Below are positions 63,518 through 64,000 of a stretch of 64,000 nucleotides of DNA, one piece after another. The position numbers and the translations under genes are program-made. The notes beneath the pieces are model-generated. The model was not told the DNA's origin. It made no database searches and saw only the letters and a program-made list of their open reading frames with translations. The first letter of the stretch is position 1. The number at the start of each line of letters is the position of its first letter. Origin of the DNA: Bacteriovoracaceae bacterium (GTDB lineage: Bacteria > Bdellovibrionota > Bacteriovoracia > Bacteriovoracales > Bacteriovoracaceae); assembly GCA_013141065.1 (NCBI GenBank), contig JABFRR010000008.1, forward strand, positions 563,464 through 627,463. Reading direction: 5' to 3'.

Positions 63518-64000
63518 TGCACTCACAATTTTATAATTCAAAAGGCTTTAAAAAAGCTGAAGTTTTGGTTGTTACCAGCTTGTTGGCATTTTGTAGCATT
63601 ATTTATGAATTGCTCTTATCAAACACGTTATCGATTGTTACTGGTAACTATATTTGGTGGCAGTCATTAACGATAGGTGTTTATATTGGTGGTCTAGGTC
63701 TCGGTGCCTACTTTTCTGATAAACTAAAAAATAGCTATGAAAGTATTGTTAGAACTGAAATTGGTTTATCATTTCTAGGTGCCCTTAGTGTCGTCTTTAT
63801 CTATATAGTCCATGGAGGCTATAAATATATTGATTCCCTGTTTTTTTATACAGGAGAGTTTCATTCTGCAATTTACCTGCAGAATTTATTTATCCTTAAG
63901 TTAATTTTCTTTATTATTGTTCAGCTCTTTACTTTGGCAATTGGCTTACTTTCTGGTTTTGAAATACCACTCATGGTAAGAATTGCGGAGGAGCACTTAG
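63517..64000 (+). CDS. Polyamine-synthase-like membrane protein, N-terminal part (runs off the window)
   Basis: From an ATG overlapping the previous stop and behind a strong SD (GGAGGG), 161 codons are visible. They encode membrane segments closely parallel to those of the preceding gene (FCSIIYELLLSNTLSIVTGN, LSGFEIPLMVRIAEEH), so the two are paralogous in this part. In known membrane spermidine-synthase-like proteins a catalytic domain follows such segments; here it would lie outside the window. Confidence 0.75.
   Translation, partial: MHSQFYNSKGFKKAEVLVVTSLLAFCSIIYELLLSNTLSIVTGNYIWWQSLTIGVYIGGLGLGAYFSDKLKNSYESIVRTEIGLSFLGALSVVFIYIVHGGYKYIDSLFFYTGEFHSAIYLQNLFILKLIFFIIVQLFTLAIGLLSGFEIPLMVRIAEEHL

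Noticed and set aside
1-64000. tRNA, rRNA or CRISPR arrays
   Set aside because: No cloverleaf, rRNA signature or regularly spaced repeat-spacer pattern was seen in the intergenic regions.

Overview
The window is a low-GC (by eye about one third G+C), gene-dense piece of a Gram-negative chromosome. It has lipoproteins, a secretin, a BamA/TamA-type barrel and a TamB-like protein. The type IV pilus locus runs pilB-T-C-A, then an ABC transporter, then pilD-M-N-O-P-Q, which is the Myxococcus-style order. That order, the base composition and several secreted families suggest a delta-proteobacterium-like lineage, most likely Bdellovibrionota (Bacteriovorax/Halobacteriovorax-like). This assignment is inference; no rRNA is present to test it.

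Layout. 1-2.9 kb: end of a BatC-like gene, batD and ribF. 3.0-17.3 kb: the type IV pilus locus, with one inverted TPR gene at the position of pilG, followed by a TPR gene. 17.3-18.4 kb: aroQ and efp. 18.4-26.1 kb: a TPR gene, a TamB-like giant and a TamA/BamA-like barrel gene broken by a stop and two frameshifts. 26.1-27.2 kb: rplM-rpsI behind a promoter and a structured leader. 27.2-29.8 kb: a divergent UvrA paralogue with one canonical and one degenerate ATP site. 30-33 kb: a secreted matrixin-type metalloprotease, its partner gene and an AMIN-like protein. 33-35.6 kb: lon.

35.6-38.1 kb: an IS110/IS1111-type element flanked by identical 304-bp direct repeats, each carrying the 3' end and terminator of rpoZ; only the right copy belongs to a complete rpoZ. 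38.2-45.6 kb: an acyl-CoA ligase, small genes, a peptide-binding lipoprotein and alaS. 45.6-49.1 kb: the recA-recX-alaS arrangement, with recX cut in two by a decayed IS66-type element whose 8-bp target duplication is still perfect. 49.1-57.7 kb: pgpA, an uncharacterised 413-aa protein, a hydrolase/FHA pair, recG, greA, a Cys-rich small protein and a UbiB/ABC1 kinase. 57.8-64 kb: a large Cys-rich secreted protein, a membrane acyltransferase, an S-adenosylmethionine decarboxylase fused to a membrane domain, and the start of a second such membrane protein cut by the window edge.

Themes. TTG starts are common (pilD, pilM, the TamB-like gene and others), and two genes seem to need an even rarer start codon. 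All the frameshifts I can localise (two in the TamA-like gene, one in the IS110 transposase, four in the IS66 transposase) lie in short A or T runs, so real decay and base-calling error must both be considered. The observations most worth following are the candidate guide RNA of the IS1111-type element and its odd 304-bp flanks, the asymmetric UvrA paralogue, the decarboxylase-membrane fusion, and four exactly 11-bp-phased RCGTAA repeats upstream of recA. No tRNA, rRNA or CRISPR array was seen.
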